Assembly (NCBI GenBank): GCA_003149345.1
Contig: QFWI01000031.1
Location: 124,001-188,000 of the forward strand
Reading direction: 5' to 3'
Length of the DNA: 64,000 bases
DNA from: Vampirovibrio chlorellavorus
Lineage (GTDB): Bacteria; Cyanobacteriota; Vampirovibrionia; Vampirovibrionales; Vampirovibrionaceae
The notes under the pieces were generated by a model. That model saw only the letters and a list, made by a program, of their open reading frames with translations, was not told where the DNA came from and did not search any database. The translations under genes were made by a program, and so were the position numbers. This document shows positions 56,883 through 64,000 of this stretch, one piece after another (the stretch's first letter is position 1; each line of letters opens with the position of its first letter).

Positions 56883-58010
56883 AATCAGGGGCCCGTCCCA
56901 AACCGATAAACCACCGGCCAGACTGTACACCTGTTGATACCCGAAATCTCGAAATTGTTGTAAGGCCTTTAAACTGCGCACCCCTTTTTGGCAGTACAGC
57001 AAGATAGGCTGTTCCAACCCGAACCGGGCCCGCAGGGTCTCTTCATTGAAGCTGGATAAGGGCAGATTGTCCGCCTGCGGCAAATGCCCGGCGGCAAACT
57101 CCTCAGCCTCCCGCACATCCAGCACTAGCCAGCCTTGGGCCAGTCTGTCCCGAAAGGCCTCAGGCAAAAGCTCAAACGCTTTCAACGCTTCCGAAATTGC
57201 CCCCCCCCCACAGGCCACCGCCATGGCCTTGGGCGCCAGAATGCTGGGACGCTCCCCGCACAGGGGGCAGTATGGATTTTTAGAAAGTTGGAGCGTTTTC
57301 AGGGTCTGATTCAGGGCATTGTAAATGAGCAGTTTTCCCGTAATGGACTGCCCCAGGCCGGTTAAATACTTGATGGCTTCCGTGGCCATCATCACGCCCA
57401 CCGTGCCCGGCACCACGCCCAGCACCCCCACTTCCGCACAGGGCGCCAAAGCATTGGATTGCGGCGGCTGCTCAAACACGCAGCGATAACAGGCGGTTTG
57501 TCCCGGATCAAACAGGGCCAGCTGGGCCCCATACTCAAAAACCGCCCCTTGCAGCAGGGGAATTTTAGCCAGATAGCAAGCATCGGCCATTAAAAAGCGG
57601 GTGGTAAAATTATCCGAACCATCCAGCACCAGGTCGTAACCGGCAATCAAGGACATCACATTGGTCTCATCCACCGCTACCGCATGGGGCTGGTAGGTCA
57701 CTGCCGGATTGATGGCCCGCATAGCGGCGATCAAACTCTCCACTTTGGGCTGACCGATATCTTCCACCCGGTGGGCGATTTGACGCTGCAAATTACTGCG
57801 CTCCACCCGATCAAAATCCACCACCCCAATAGCACCCACCCCAGTCGCCGCCAGGTATAAGCCCGCCGGACATCCCAATCCACCGGCCCCAACCAGCAAG
57901 ACTTTGGCATTTTTCAGGCACAGCTGCTTTTCCAGACCAAAGCCCTTCAGCTTCAGGTGGCGGCTGTACTGCGCCTGCTCCAACGGGGTGAGTGATTCAG
58001 ACTCGGACAT
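56871..58010 (-). CDS. ThiF/MoeB-type adenylyltransferase with C-terminal rhodanese domain
   Basis: 379 residues. The E1-like domain (about 1-250) has VLLVGAGGLGCPAGLYLAATG, the Arg finger in RSNLQRQ, DGSDNFTTRFLMADAC and two zinc CxxC pairs (YRC and CPLCGE regions). The rhodanese domain (about 285-379) carries its active Cys in LLYCQKGVRS. Such fusions adenylate the C-terminal Gly of ThiS or MoaD-like carriers and hand over sulfur. Convergent position to a thi operon lacking its own thiF makes ThiS the best guess. The domains are joined by CGGGA, coded by ten consecutive G's. Confidence 0.9.
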   Translation of the reverse strand: MSESESLTPLEQAQYSRHLKLKGFGLEKQLCLKNAKVLLVGAGGLGCPAGLYLAATGVGAIGVVDFDRVERSNLQRQIAHRVEDIGQPKVESLIAAMRAINPAVTYQPHAVAVDETNVMSLIAGYDLVLDGSDNFTTRFLMADACYLAKIPLLQGAVFEYGAQLALFDPGQTACYRCVFEQPPQSNALAPCAEVGVLGVVPGTVGVMMATEAIKYLTGLGQSITGKLLIYNALNQTLKTLQLSKNPYCPLCGERPSILAPKAMAVACGGGAISEALKAFELLPEAFRDRLAQGWLVLDVREAEEFAAGHLPQADNLPLSSFNEETLRARFGLEQPILLYCQKGVRSLKALQQFRDFGYQQVYSLAGGLSVWDGPLILPV

Positions 58011-58362
58011 GGGCCAATCCCTCTTAGCATCAAACTGTCAATCAAACTTTCCGATGCCTAATTATTAATGAAAAAATTTTTCTATACCTGAAACCTTATC
58101 CCATCCACCCCAGAATTGGTAAGACAAAATGCATAGTCCCTGAACAGCTATTATTTTTTTAGAGCTAAAAGCTCATCAATAAGCCCACATTGCGTTTTGA
58201 CCTTATCGAAGGGGTGTGCTAACATTCTCGGACTCTTTTGAAAGTGAACCAAAGGAAAGATGATTTGCGTCTTTCTAAATTCAGTTAATCCAATGACTGA
58301 CTCCCATTTAAAGTTCGTTTTAAATCGCATAGAAAATTATCATATATCGAGGAGGATTCGGG
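58011..58362. other. Divergent intergenic region
   Basis: 352 bp between the adenylyltransferase gene and the DUF4168 gene. It holds the promoter at 58197-58225 and AT-rich DNA; no other gene is credible. Confidence 0.5.
58197..58225 (+). promoter_or_regulatory. Sigma-70-type promoter of the DUF4168 gene
   Basis: -35 TTGACC, a 17-bp spacer, and -10 TAACAT. It would give a leader of about 130 bases before the strong GAGGAGG ribosome-binding site. Confidence 0.55.
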
Positions 58363-58860
58363 ATGAAAGCACTCATGCAACGCCTGACCGTATTGTCTGT
58401 CAGTACCTTCTTATTAAGTGGTACCTTGTTTGCAGGAATGTCAGTGGCCGCTGACACTCAAACAACCGCATCTGAAGACGCCCAGCACGGTGAAGTGGCT
58501 AAAGAACCACCCATCACCCCCTCACCTACAGACAGTAACTCACTGAAGCCCCCGGCAGCCATCGCCCCAACATCCATCAAGGAAGAAGCGTCAGCCAACA
58601 AGAACACAACCTTCAGTGACGAGGACATCAAGGCCTTTGTGGAAGCCGCCAAAAGTGTGGATCAACTCAAACTGAAATACGAAGGTGAGTTATCCAAAGC
58701 CAACGGACAAGCCGCTATTGATCAAATCAAAAAAGAAGCGGATCTGGCACTCAGCAAAACCGTCACCGAAAAAGGAATGAGTGTGGCCCAATACAACAAA
58801 ATCCAAGAAGCCGCGCTCAAAGATCCTCAGTTGCAAGATCGCATTCAAAAGCAACTGTAA
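58363..58860 (+). CDS. DUF4168 family exported protein
   Basis: 165 residues. A signal peptide ends near MSVAADT (about residue 30), followed by a disordered Ser/Thr/Pro-rich linker. The DUF4168 domain covers about 85-165: FSDEDIKAFVEAAKSVDQLK, then AIDQIKKEADLALSKTV, MSVAQYNKIQEAALKDPQLQ and RIQKQL. Such proteins occur in cyanobacteria and proteobacteria; their function is unknown. GAGGAGG nine bases before the ATG and a clear terminator mark a single-gene, well-expressed unit. Confidence 0.88.
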   Translation: MKALMQRLTVLSVSTFLLSGTLFAGMSVAADTQTTASEDAQHGEVAKEPPITPSPTDSNSLKPPAAIAPTSIKEEASANKNTTFSDEDIKAFVEAAKSVDQLKLKYEGELSKANGQAAIDQIKKEADLALSKTVTEKGMSVAQYNKIQEAALKDPQLQDRIQKQL

Positions 58861-58882
58861 AATAGTCCAAGGCAAAAAATAT

Positions 58883-58924
58883 AAAAAGCCGGAGGCTGGC
58901 ATTCGCTGACTTCCGGCTTTTTTT
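58883..58924 (+). terminator. Intrinsic terminator
   Basis: A stem AAAAAGCCGGA with TCCGGCTTTTT and a T run, 22 bp after the DUF4168 stop. The symmetric flanks could also serve the leftward aro operon, which ends at 58941. Confidence 0.9.
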
Positions 58925-58940
58925 AAGCGTATCGAAAATA

Positions 58941-59624
58941 TTAAGAGGACTTGGCCACCACGTGAATAAAACGGGTGTAGTTCTCTTCGGCATCTTGTAA
59001 GTTATCTTCAATGACTTGCAGGCCGTAAATTTTGGCCAGCACCTTACTACCCATAACAGCGGTGTTGTCCGGTAAGCGACGGGTGGCAAGGGCTTCGGCC
59101 GTTTTGGCGTTGTCCACCCACTCCCCTTCACCCGAGGTTTGCTTGAGGTGCGGGTATTTTTTCCGCAAATTGCCCTGACACTGCGCCAACACTTGCGGAT
59201 GACACATCACCGTATCAATTTTGGCAAACTCCTGATCCGGGCGGATCATCAAGGCGTGGGCGATCTTGATTTCAAATTCCTGAATAATTTCCACCGGGTA
59301 TTTTTCCAGGGCCTCGGTGGTTTCTTCCACATACCCACCCACGGAATTGTAAATGGCGCATTGACCTCGATCGATTTTTCCGCTGACCACCGCTTCCATC
59401 ACCCGATCGGAAGTAAACAGGTACTCAATAGCCTCGGTGGGGGTAAACTGGTGGCTGAGATAGGCTTGGATAGCCTCTTCGTTAAAGCTGCCTTCCCCGC
59501 CCTGAATGCCAAAAATGACTGGCTTTTGGGCCAAAGCGGCCAGAATGTCCAGATTGGGGGAATTCGTGGAATTATGAGCATTATCTTGCCCGGAATCTTG
59601 GGTAGAATTTTGCAGGTCCATCAT
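58941..59624 (-). CDS. pheA: Prephenate dehydratase (no ACT domain)
   Basis: 227 residues. After an Asn/Ser/Gln-rich N-terminus (about 1-33) the dehydratase domain shows FGIQGGEGSFNEEAIQ, QCAIYNSVGGYVEET, CHPQVLAQC and the conserved Thr-Arg-Phe in ENYTRFIHV. It converts prephenate to phenylpyruvate for phenylalanine. The C-terminal ACT domain that gives Phe feedback control in most PheA proteins is missing, so regulation must differ. Last gene of the aro operon, 3 bp after chorismate mutase. Confidence 0.88.
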   Translation of the reverse strand: MMDLQNSTQDSGQDNAHNSTNSPNLDILAALAQKPVIFGIQGGEGSFNEEAIQAYLSHQFTPTEAIEYLFTSDRVMEAVVSGKIDRGQCAIYNSVGGYVEETTEALEKYPVEIIQEFEIKIAHALMIRPDQEFAKIDTVMCHPQVLAQCQGNLRKKYPHLKQTSGEGEWVDNAKTAEALATRRLPDNTAVMGSKVLAKIYGLQVIEDNLQDAEENYTRFIHVVAKSS

Positions 59625-59627
59625 CGC

Positions 59628-59969
59628 CTATTCGCTTTTGCTTTCTAAACGCAGACTGTAATCATGAATCAAATGGTACAAGGCGTCTACAAATTCCGGG
59701 CAAAGTCCCAACTGCTGGGCCCTGGCTTTCTTGGCTTGCAACACCTGCTGCCAGCGTTTCATATCCAGTGGCTCCAGTCCGCGGGCCTTTTTGTAACGCC
59801 CCACCTCATCCACCAACTGGGCCCGCTGGGCCAGGGCTTGCAATAGCTGCTCATCCAGCCGGTCGATCTGATCCCGCAAGGCTTGCAGTTCAGGACAGTG
59901 CGGTTCGAACTTCTGGGTTTCTGGCTTGTGATCGTCGGTCATGGTCATCATTATCGCTGATTGATTCAT
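59628..59969 (-). CDS. AroQ-class chorismate mutase
   Basis: 113 residues. The all-helical AroQ pattern is clear: LQALRDQIDRLDEQLLQALA with the active-site Arg, RAQLVDEVGRYKKARGLEPL, and LYHLIHDYSLRLESKSE at the end. It rearranges chorismate to prephenate, the substrate of the next gene's product. In many bacteria the two are one bifunctional P-protein; here they are separate neighbours. The first codons overlap an 18-bp imperfect direct duplication, so the start could be 59969 or one of the ATG codons seven or eight codons later. Confidence 0.9.
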   Translation of the reverse strand: MNQSAIMMTMTDDHKPETQKFEPHCPELQALRDQIDRLDEQLLQALAQRAQLVDEVGRYKKARGLEPLDMKRWQQVLQAKKARAQQLGLCPEFVDALYHLIHDYSLRLESKSE

Positions 59970-60004
59970 TATTGCTGATTGATTCCTCTAAAGATTGCAG
60001 GGGG

Positions 60005-61093
60005 CTAACCGTTCTGGGCCTTGTGCCGCAGGTAGTGATCCATTATCACCAGGGCGGCCATGGACTCCACAATGGGCACCGCCCGTGGCAGGACACAGGG
60101 ATCATGTCGTCCGGTGGCCGCCAGGGTAGTTTCCTGATGGGCCTGATCCACGGTGTGTTGGGACTTACGGATGGTAGAAGTCGGCTTGACCGCCACCCGG
60201 AAGTGAATGGTTTCTCCGTTGGAAATGCCGCCCAGCACCCCACCGGCCCGATTGGTGCGGGTGCGCACCCGACCGCTGTCATCGGTGTAAAACTCATCGT
60301 TGTGCTGGCTGCCCCGCAAGGTCACCCCGGCGAACCCGGAGCCGATTTCAAAGCCTTTCACCGCGTTGATGCTGAGCATGGCCTTGCCCAAATCGGCGTG
60401 CAACTTGTCAAACACCGGCTCACCCAGACCCACCGGCACGTGGCGAATCAGCCCCTTCAAAATGCCGCCTACGGAATCGCCTTCATCCCGCACGGTTTCA
60501 ATCAACCGAATCATGGCTTGGGCCTTCTCTGGATCTGGGCAACGTACCATGTTGGATTCCACCTGCTCGGCCGTCACAGTCTCAGGGTTCATCTCCGTAC
60601 GAATGGGCCCCACCTGCTCCACATAGCACAGGCACTCCAACCCCAGGGTTTGCTTCAGGAATTTCTTGGCGATAGCCCCGGCGGCCACCCGGCCAATGGT
60701 TTCCCGTGCCGAGGAACGTCCGCCGCCTCGCCAGTCCCGAGTGCCGTATTTCTGCTGAAAGGTATAATCGGCGTGACCGGGCCGGAACACCGACTTCAGG
60801 TTATTGTAGTCATCAGACTTCTGATCTTTGTTGAAGGCCATCAGCATGATGGGCGTGCCAGTGGTCACCCCGTCCAGAATGCCGGAAAACAGGTGAATCT
60901 GATCCTGCTCGTTGCGGGGGGTGGTGATACTGCTTTGCCCCGGCCGACGACGATCCAGTTCCTTCTGGATTTCTTCAATGCTAATGGGCAAACCGGGCGG
61001 GCAGCCGTCAATGACCACGCCCACCCCACCGCCGTGGGATTCCCCGAAGGTGCTGATACGGAACAACTGGCCAAAAGAACTTCCTGCGGTCAT
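60005..61093 (-). CDS. aroC: Chorismate synthase
   Basis: 362 residues, standard length. [20 protein letters not shown] at the start, then [36 protein letters not shown] with the conserved basic and His residues, and the late [11 protein letters not shown]. It eliminates phosphate from EPSP with reduced FMN to give chorismate. It is 12 bp downstream of the aroA-aroK fusion and 35 bp before chorismate mutase in one leftward transcript. Confidence 0.98.
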   Translation of the reverse strand: MTAGSSFGQLFRISTFGESHGGGVGVVIDGCPPGLPISIEEIQKELDRRRPGQSSITTPRNEQDQIHLFSGILDGVTTGTPIMLMAFNKDQKSDDYNNLKSVFRPGHADYTFQQKYGTRDWRGGGRSSARETIGRVAAGAIAKKFLKQTLGLECLCYVEQVGPIRTEMNPETVTAEQVESNMVRCPDPEKAQAMIRLIETVRDEGDSVGGILKGLIRHVPVGLGEPVFDKLHADLGKAMLSINAVKGFEIGSGFAGVTLRGSQHNDEFYTDDSGRVRTRTNRAGGVLGGISNGETIHFRVAVKPTSTIRKSQHTVDQAHQETTLAATGRHDPCVLPRAVPIVESMAALVIMDHYLRHKAQNG

Positions 61094-61105
61094 GGGTTTA
61101 ACTTT

Positions 61106-63043
61106 CTACGCCGGACAACACGGAGCCAGCGGAGGGCAAAGCGTCTCAGCGCCAAGCCTCAGCTGCTGGATAATTTCATCGGCCACTGCTGGCGGGGTTT
61201 TGCCCTCCGTGTCCACCTGAAGATGAGCGACTTGTTGGTACACCGACTGGCGTTGATGAAACAAAGCCTGGGCCTGCTGTAAATTCCGCAACAGGGGACG
61301 ATCCGAATCATGTTGCAGGCGGGCCCACACAGTGTCCCACGAAACCCGCAACCACACCACTGTGGCTCCGGCGGTCAAAGCGGCCATGGCCTGCGGGTTG
61401 GCAGGGACGCCGCCTCCGGTGGCCACAATCAGTTCGGATGCCGAACCTAAGGCCTCAGCCACTTGCACTTCCAAAGCGCGAAAGTGGGTCTCCCCATCCG
61501 TATCAAAAATCTCGGTGACGCTCTGCCGACCGGACAAGGCCAGAATGCGAGCATCCATATCCACCGCTTGCCGGTCACAACGCTCGGCTAAAATACGGGC
61601 TACCGAGCTTTTACCAGCGCCCATAAAGCCAATCAGCACGATTTTCTTGGGGTTTGTTCTCTCCAGTGATTTTTCAGAAGCAGACTGAGTGGGCACCTCG
61701 GACACCCCCAGGCCCAAGGCCCGCAAATCGTCCCAGAAGCCCGGATAGGTCTTGTTAACCACGGCCGGATCTTCAATTTCCAGTCCGTCCAACACGGCGC
61801 CCGCCACGGCAAAGGCCATGGCCATGCGATGATCCCCATACGTGGCGATGCGGGCGGCCTGCGGTTGCCCGCCGTGAATGACCAAAGCATCGGCCTCAGC
61901 CTCCACCCGGATGCCCATTTTTTGCAATTCGCTCTCCACGGCGGCGATGCGATCGGTTTCCTTCACCCGAAGAGACTGCAAGCCTTCAATGCGGGTGACC
62001 CCATCGGCGAAAGCGGCCAACACGGCCAGCACCTGGGCCTGATCCGGGCAATCGCACATATCCACCACCGGCAAGGGGCGCACCCCGTACCCTTCAATGA
62101 GCAAATCCCCGTCCACCACACGCACCTGGGTACCCATTTGCTTGAGGATCTCGATAAAGCGCATATCGGCCTGCACCGAGGTCAAGGGCAGATTCTTCAA
62201 AGTGATGGTAGACCCGGTCAGGGTGGCAATGGCCGCAAAGTAAGCGGCACTGGAAGCATCCGGCTCCACCACGTAAGACAGAGCGGTGTAGGTTTGTCCG
62301 GCAGGCACTTCAAACCGCTGATATCCATCCTGCTGGGTGCCCTGCACCCCGAAAGCCCGCATAATATCCAGGGTCATATCCAGGTAGGGCTTGGACACCG
62401 GGGCTTCCGGCAAACGAATGACCACCGGCTGGCCACTGGCCTCCCGCTCAGGTTCAATGAGCGGGGCAATCATCAGCAGGGCCGAAATATACTGACTGCT
62501 GGTACTGCCGGAAACGGTCAGTTGGCTGGCCTGCAATCGACAGGAATTCACCCGCACCGGCGGATAGCCCTCTTCTCCCAGATAGTCAATGGACACCCCC
62601 AGAGCCCGCAAGGCCTCCACCAAATCCCGAACCGGTCGACGGTTCAGGCCGTCATGCCCCAGCAGGGTTTGCCGTCCGGGAATGACCGCCGATACAGCCA
62701 GTAAAAAGCGCAAGGTGGCCGCGGACAGGTTGGCGTGCAAGGTGTAATCGGTATCGGCAATGTGCCGCACCTGTCCAAATACATCCACATAGGCTTGCCC
62801 AGCTTGCTTCCCCCATTCGGTCCGAATGCCCAAGGCATTCAGGCAATCCAGAATGGCCTGGCCATCGTCGCTGCGCAACACGTTCCACACCCGCACCGGC
62901 TGTCCTTGGGGCCGCTCAACCAAAGCGGCCAGAATGAGCGCCCGAATGGTGTAGCTTTTGGAACCCGGTACAGTCACCGAGGTTTGAACAGGATTGGGCA
63001 ACGGGCTCAATCGGACGGGTCGATGGGCGGTTGAGGCAGTCAT
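61106..63043 (-). CDS. aroA-aroK: Fused EPSP synthase - shikimate kinase (AroA-AroK)
   Basis: 645 residues. Residues ~10-440: EPSP synthase, with SVTVPGSKSYTIRALILAAL, LRFLLAVSAVIPG and GLQSLRVKETDRIAAVESEL plus the final YGDHRMAMAFAVAG. Residues ~465-640: shikimate kinase with Walker A LIGFMGAGKSSVARILAE, the shikimate Asp in AVDMDARI, FRALEVQVAEAL and VATGGGVPANP. AroK makes shikimate-3-phosphate and AroA uses it, so the fusion joins consecutive steps, though in reverse domain order. The start overlaps the stop of the DAHP synthase gene by 4 bp. Confidence 0.97.
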   Translation of the reverse strand: MTASTAHRPVRLSPLPNPVQTSVTVPGSKSYTIRALILAALVERPQGQPVRVWNVLRSDDGQAILDCLNALGIRTEWGKQAGQAYVDVFGQVRHIADTDYTLHANLSAATLRFLLAVSAVIPGRQTLLGHDGLNRRPVRDLVEALRALGVSIDYLGEEGYPPVRVNSCRLQASQLTVSGSTSSQYISALLMIAPLIEPEREASGQPVVIRLPEAPVSKPYLDMTLDIMRAFGVQGTQQDGYQRFEVPAGQTYTALSYVVEPDASSAAYFAAIATLTGSTITLKNLPLTSVQADMRFIEILKQMGTQVRVVDGDLLIEGYGVRPLPVVDMCDCPDQAQVLAVLAAFADGVTRIEGLQSLRVKETDRIAAVESELQKMGIRVEAEADALVIHGGQPQAARIATYGDHRMAMAFAVAGAVLDGLEIEDPAVVNKTYPGFWDDLRALGLGVSEVPTQSASEKSLERTNPKKIVLIGFMGAGKSSVARILAERCDRQAVDMDARILALSGRQSVTEIFDTDGETHFRALEVQVAEALGSASELIVATGGGVPANPQAMAALTAGATVVWLRVSWDTVWARLQHDSDRPLLRNLQQAQALFHQRQSVYQQVAHLQVDTEGKTPPAVADEIIQQLRLGAETLCPPLAPCCPA

Positions 63044-63867
63044 GCGGGCAGGGCTTCCTTCTGCTGAACAGCACGGGCGGCTTCCAGCTTGCCCATCAGG
63101 GCGGTCAACTCTTCCCAGGTGATTTGCTGACTGGCGTCCGTCCAGGCGAAGCGGGGGGTGGGATGCACTTCAATGACCATCCCGTCGTAATTGTATTCTA
63201 CGGTGTCCATGGCCACTTCTTCCAGCTTGTCCACGGCCCCGGCCACATGAGAAATATCCAGCAACATGGGCAGCCCAGTCTTTTCCCGAATGCGCATGGC
63301 CATTTCAGAGTCGGCCACGTTGCGTAAGCCGCTGGGGTTGGGGTGATGCACGTCCGGGGTGAAACCACGGTGGCACAAAATAAGGTTTTCCATGGCCATG
63401 CCGCCTTCCAGGGCGTGATCCACAATGCCTTCCCAGTGAGATTCGGAATGCCAAGGCTGGTTCTTCAGCATCAGCTTCACCCGGCTATCCTGCGCGGCCA
63501 CTCGGGCGATTTCCTGTTGCACGTAGTGATTCTGGTTACGAGCCCCAATCCACAACAGCAGTTCGCCGTTTTCTTTCAGGGAGGGCAACACCCCATCCAT
63601 AACGGCCTGGGCTTGGGAGGGCACCAGAATCTCAGTGCCGGGGTTCAGGCCCATTTGAGCGGCTTCGGCCAACAGTCCAATGCCCTCTTCTTTCAAACCA
63701 TCGAAACCGGGCTTGGTGCGGGGCTTCCACAGGCTCACCCGAACGTAATCCACGCCGTGCTGCTGGGCCCGCTCCAGGGAGAACATGATTTGCTCCCGGC
63801 TTTCGGCGGCGCAAGGGCCGGCGACCAGGATATTCCCGCGGTTGGGGTGGTGGTGACTGGGACTCAT
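63040..63867 (-). CDS. 3-deoxy-7-phosphoheptulonate synthase (type I-beta)
   Basis: 275 residues, close to the short KDPS-like branch of DAHP synthases. Signatures: ILVAGPCAAESREQIMFSLE, VRVSLWKPRTKPGFDGL, LWIGARNQNHYVQQEIA, LKNQPWHSESHWEGIVDHAL and the metal-site DISHVAGA. It condenses PEP and erythrose-4-phosphate as the first step of the shikimate pathway. No extra regulatory domain (ACT or chorismate mutase) is attached, so feedback control is not evident. First gene of the operon; a GGAG ribosome-binding site lies before ATG 63867. Confidence 0.93.
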   Translation of the reverse strand: MSPSHHHPNRGNILVAGPCAAESREQIMFSLERAQQHGVDYVRVSLWKPRTKPGFDGLKEEGIGLLAEAAQMGLNPGTEILVPSQAQAVMDGVLPSLKENGELLLWIGARNQNHYVQQEIARVAAQDSRVKLMLKNQPWHSESHWEGIVDHALEGGMAMENLILCHRGFTPDVHHPNPSGLRNVADSEMAMRIREKTGLPMLLDISHVAGAVDKLEEVAMDTVEYNYDGMVIEVHPTPRFAWTDASQQITWEELTALMGKLEAARAVQQKEALPA

Positions 63868-63920
63868 GATTGTAGTTGCTCCTTTAACTGATAATTGCCT
63901 GGGTGATGCCTGGATACAAA

Positions 63921-63950
63921 AAACAGCCCCCGAAGGTTCGGGAGCTGTTT
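63921..63950 (-). terminator. Intrinsic terminator or attenuator upstream of the aro operon
   Basis: Read leftward: AAACAGCTCCCGAA, a 2-base turn, TTCGGGGGCTGTTT, then more T's. It lies 54 bp before the DAHP synthase start. A gene ending just to the right would use it as terminator; an attenuator role for the operon is the alternative. Confidence 0.75.
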
Positions 63951-63976
63951 GTCAATCGGTAAACTTGCTTTAGCGG

Positions 63977-64000
63977 TTACACGTCAACAAACGACTCCCA
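63977..64000 (-). CDS. Possible 3' end of an unseen minus-strand gene
   Basis: Seven codons reading WESFVDV and a TAA at 63977-63979, followed within 30 bp by the terminator at 63921-63950. The arrangement suggests the end of a gene beyond the window, but the fragment is too short to identify. Confidence 0.3.
   Translation of the reverse strand, partial: WESFVDV

Noticed and set aside
59768..61282. 504-codon plus-strand frame over aroC
   Set aside because: It runs antisense to chorismate synthase and chorismate mutase, both of which show full family motifs. Its own translation has no recognisable pattern.

Overview
The window most likely comes from a Gram-negative-type, free-living bacterium, and I suspect a relative of Vampirovibrio (class Vampirovibrionia/Melainabacteria, phylum Cyanobacteriota). 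Outer-membrane machinery supports the envelope type: an RND efflux pump with its adaptor, a two-partner-secretion barrel protein, and a Wza-type polysaccharide exporter. A DUF4168 protein, a FolE2 gene beside two pterin-synthase homologues, aroA-aroK and thiD-thiE gene fusions, and many unrecognised small proteins fit such a lineage. The assignment is inference. No rRNA or universal marker is present to prove it.

Layout. 1-2277: the 3' part of a long repeat-rich, probably calcium-binding surface protein. 2387-7449: a TetR-adaptor-RND efflux operon with a palindromic operator candidate at 7501-7525. 7753-12534: an accessory stretch of unrecognised small and membrane proteins, a DUF2145 protein and a PaaI-type thioesterase. 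12923-15640: pyruvate, phosphate dikinase. 15700-20896: a divergent two-partner-secretion pair. 21148-22074: two small orphan genes. 22680-38133: a complete Wzx/Wzy-type exopolysaccharide locus holding priming transferase, glycosyltransferases, two CapK-like adenylate-forming proteins, flippase, polymerase, a copolymerase/kinase-like/WecG fusion, exporter and UDP-ManNAc dehydrogenase. 38396-42323: tRNA-Ser(TGA), a 61-residue protein, a GT-C membrane protein, a PHP phosphoesterase and an orphan. 42656-44462: folE2 and two PTPS/QueD homologues. 44974-46275: a regulator built from four winged-helix domains. 46478-49003: proBA. 49209-50258: a purple-acid-phosphatase-like enzyme. 50534-58010: a TPP riboswitch and thiC-thiO-thiS-thiG-thiDE, with a convergent ThiF/MoeB-rhodanese gene. 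58363-58860: DUF4168. 58941-63867: an aromatic amino-acid operon read leftward (DAHP synthase, aroA-aroK fusion, aroC, chorismate mutase, prephenate dehydratase). The last bases may hold the end of another minus-strand gene with its terminator.

How the parts work together. The polysaccharide locus contains every class of protein for a lipid-linked, Wzy-polymerised surface polymer. WecC would oxidise UDP-ManNAc and the WecG domain could transfer that type of sugar as the second residue. The thi cluster covers both halves of thiamin phosphate synthesis. The convergent adenylyltransferase-rhodanese protein is the obvious candidate to charge ThiS with sulfur. The aro operon holds the ends of the chorismate pathway plus the branch to phenylpyruvate; aroB, aroD and aroE are not in the window.

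The most unusual items are the four-winged-helix regulator, the copolymerase-pseudokinase-WecG fusion with a degenerate Walker A, the first PTPS paralogue lacking both the catalytic Cys and His, the two-partner exoprotein without canonical TPS motifs, a ten-G tract between the two domains of the ThiF/MoeB-rhodanese gene, and several long inverted repeats in intergenic DNA.
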